Origin: Strix aluco
Taxonomy: Eukaryota; Chordata; Aves; Strigiformes; Strigidae
Reading direction: 5' to 3'
DNA: 64,000 nucleotides
Assembly: GCF_031877795.1 (NCBI RefSeq)
Contig: NC_133948.1
Coordinates: 13,252,948 to 13,316,947 of the forward strand
The notes beneath the pieces were generated by a model. That model did not search any database and was not told where the DNA came from. It saw nothing but the letters and a program-made list of their open reading frames with translations. Made by a program: the position numbers and the translations under genes. This document shows positions 62,314-64,000 of this stretch, one piece after another (the first letter of the stretch is position 1; each line of letters starts with the position of its first letter).

Positions 62314-62741
62314 GAAAAAGGTCAGGAAAAAAAATAGCACTGATGTTTGCCCAACAGCTTTTGAAAATAAGTTTATTCCCAGGACCGACGCTGCTCTGCC
62401 GGTGGCCAGGGCATTGTGGTGGTGTTTCCCCAGCACGGTCCCATGGGAGGGTGATAGCTGGTGATGACACGGCCGTGACTGTGGGGTTTGGGGTGACTCC
62501 CCTGAGCACCCTAACAGGGACCTTTGCCCCCTCCATGCCTTGACGAGGGAGTGCTTGGGCTTTGGGTGCCAGCTGGGGCGATTAGGCTTTGGATATCCCT
62601 GGCAGGGACATGGGGGTGCAGGTTATGTGTGGGACACCCCACCGGGGGTGGCATGGCCCCAGCTGGTGGGGGGTCACCCGTGGTCACCCTGCAGCTGGAG
62701 ACAGGTGTGAACCCTGGGAGCTGGTGCCTTCTTGGGACTGG

Positions 62742-62815
62742 TGGGGTGATGGGGACCCCGACCCTGGGTGCGATGGGGACTCTGGCTGTGATGGGGACTC
62801 CAGGCTCAGTTGGGG
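62742..62815. repeat. Degenerate short tandem repeat (gatggggac units)
   Basis: The word gatggggactc or gatggggaccc recurs three times with spacers of 9-15 bases (near 62748, 62772 and 62790), an imperfect tandem array. Confidence 0.6.
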
Positions 62816-63328
62816 TGCTGTATCGTGCCCCTGGTTGCAGTGGGGATCCCAGCCCTGGCTGTGGCTAAGGGCTGGGGTAACCAATGGGCTGAACCCAGCT
62901 GCTCCCTGCAAGGCCAGCTCCGTGTCCCGTGGCCTGGATCCGGCCCTTGGCGTGACACTGTGCCCTCCCCAGCCATCAGGTCCCTTCTGCCCGTGCTGAG
63001 CCACGGGTGGGTGTTTGCTGGGACAGGCAAGCCCAGGGCAGCAGCAGCCCCTGGCCAGTGAATTGGGGGAAGGTTTAGCTCCTGCACCCAGCTCTGAGCT
63101 GCGGGGCCCAACTGGTAAAGCTCCTCAGTGCCAGCAGGTCCCTGCTCAGATGGCTGCTCTCGCTGAGCCCCGTCCTCCTGCACAGAGCCCCCAGCCCCTG
63201 CACAGAACCCCCTGTCCTCCTGCACAGGAGGTGGCAGCTTGGAGCATCCCAGCATCATCCAAAATCCCTCCCACAGTGTGTCTGCCCCCCTGGGTCCCAG
63301 AGGTGGGGTGCCCCATCAGCCTGGGTTT

Positions 63329-63361
63329 AATAATAACTAATAATAGTAATAATAATAATAG
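63329..63361. repeat. (TAA)n microsatellite
   Basis: TAA/TAG-type triplet run of about ten units with two interruptions. Confidence 0.9.
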
Positions 63362-63364
63362 CAG

Positions 63365-63490
63365 CCAGTGTTCACTCAGTGAATGACCTTGTGTTCTGTT
63401 TTATAATCCTCAAAATGATGCTGGGAGGGAATTACTTAACAACACATTGCCCTGTCCTTATAAAAAGTGCCCGTTACCTGATAACACTGA
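63365..63490. other. Possible ancient SINE (MIR-like) relic or regulatory island
   Basis: The stretch tttataatcctcaaaatgat followed by gctgggagggaattact resembles the MIR core (tttaatcctcacaacaaccc, then tgaggtaggtact), an ancient amniote SINE, but the match is short and diverged. The sequence could equally be unrelated AT-rich DNA. Confidence 0.25.
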
Positions 63491-63654
63491 TGGCCTGGAA
63501 GGGATGGAGCAGAAAGGAGCAGCCAGCTGCTCTCCTGCCTCAGTTTCCCCACCTGTTAAAAGGGGAGAAGGTGCTTTGCTTGGTGGGAGCCCAGTGTCTT
63601 TGTGATGGCCCCAGCTCCTCGCTGAGGGATCCCTCGGGGCTCGGCCTGGCTCGT

Positions 63655-63780
63655 TTGCCACCCCGTTATTAATGCCAGTAATGGTATAGGAAGGATAAAT
63701 TCCACCACTTGGCTGAACAGAGAAAATATGCAGAGAAGTGGCTGGCTTTTCATAAATCATCGGTGCTCCGTGCTACAACC
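63655..63780. promoter_or_regulatory. AT-rich island 3 (candidate regulatory element)
   Basis: Complex AT-richer sequence with gttattaatgcc, agtaatggta, ggataaatt, aatatgcagag and cataaatcatc inside GC-rich DNA. Same reasoning and same limits as the other islands. Confidence 0.3.
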
Positions 63781-64000
63781 AAGCCAGGACTTAAAATTCA
63801 GGTCAGGAGAGAGGGACTCTCGTAAGCCAGCGAGGGAAGGTAATTTATTCTGTTTATATCTTTTTACTGCAAGACAAGGCGGGGGGGGAAGGAACTCTGC
63901 CATGATTTTGCATTTTAAATATTAGTTCAGAGCTGCAGCCTGCCTTGGACTTTATTTATTTTTGTATCTCAGAAACAGGAGAGAGAAAGCAGGAGAGAGG

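Larger units (their letters stand above)
60977..64000. other. Intergenic region downstream of SDSL
   Basis: No coding exon is recognised. In vertebrates the next gene is usually LHX5, which would lie to the right of the window. GC-rich DNA is interrupted by AT-rich islands at about 61260-61350, 62085-62225, 63365-63490 and 63655-63780 (listed separately), plus simple repeats. Confidence 0.6.

Noticed and set aside
1-64000. Retroviruses, LTR elements, CRISPR arrays, tRNA or rRNA genes, bacterial-type operons
   Set aside because: No supporting terminal repeats, coding domains, spaced direct repeats or RNA gene signatures were seen; the only clear interspersed element is the CR1 fragment.

Overview
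The window reads as GC-rich avian nuclear DNA. A truncated CR1 LINE with the bird-type 3' end lies at 11832-11941, and the gene order TPCN1(+) - SLC8B1(-) - PLBD2(+) - SDSL(+) matches the block found on human 12q24.13, which in chicken is on a microchromosome. All four genes are vertebrate housekeeping or metabolic genes. I rebuilt their exons by hand from splice signals, reading-phase continuity and remembered mammalian protein sequences. Every junction keeps frame.

Layout: 1-11.0 kb is moderately AT-rich DNA with no recognisable gene and is probably the upstream flank or first intron of TPCN1. TPCN1 (27 coding exons, 810 codons) spans 11.3-39.8 kb with a long 3' UTR to about 42.45 kb. A convergent spacer with an unexpected CpG-rich patch follows, and base composition becomes much richer in GC from here on. 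SLC8B1 (mitochondrial Na+/Ca2+/Li+ exchanger NCLX, 15 coding exons, 590 codons) runs leftward from 48.97 to 44.38 kb. PLBD2 (lysosomal phospholipase B-like 2, 12 coding exons, 564 codons) runs rightward from 51.39 to 55.22 kb, and SDSL (PLP-dependent serine/threonine dehydratase-like, 7 coding exons, 327 codons) from 59.02 to 60.90 kb. The last 3 kb is intergenic and contains several AT-rich, TAAT-containing islands that look like candidate regulatory elements.

The genes do not form an operon-like system. TPCN1 (endolysosomal cation channel) and PLBD2 (lysosomal hydrolase) share an organelle, SLC8B1 handles mitochondrial Ca2+, and SDSL acts in amino-acid breakdown. I found no new multigene system, CRISPR array, tRNA or rRNA, and no retroviral element.

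The most interesting observations are inside known genes. SLC8B1 has two introns with U12-type (minor spliceosome) signals, and one appears to end in AT rather than AG. TPCN1 has an Asn-to-Asp change in the second selectivity filter, and its first coding exon is unrelated to the mammalian one. The NCLX PKA site around human Ser258 is missing. SDS is absent from its usual place between PLBD2 and SDSL.
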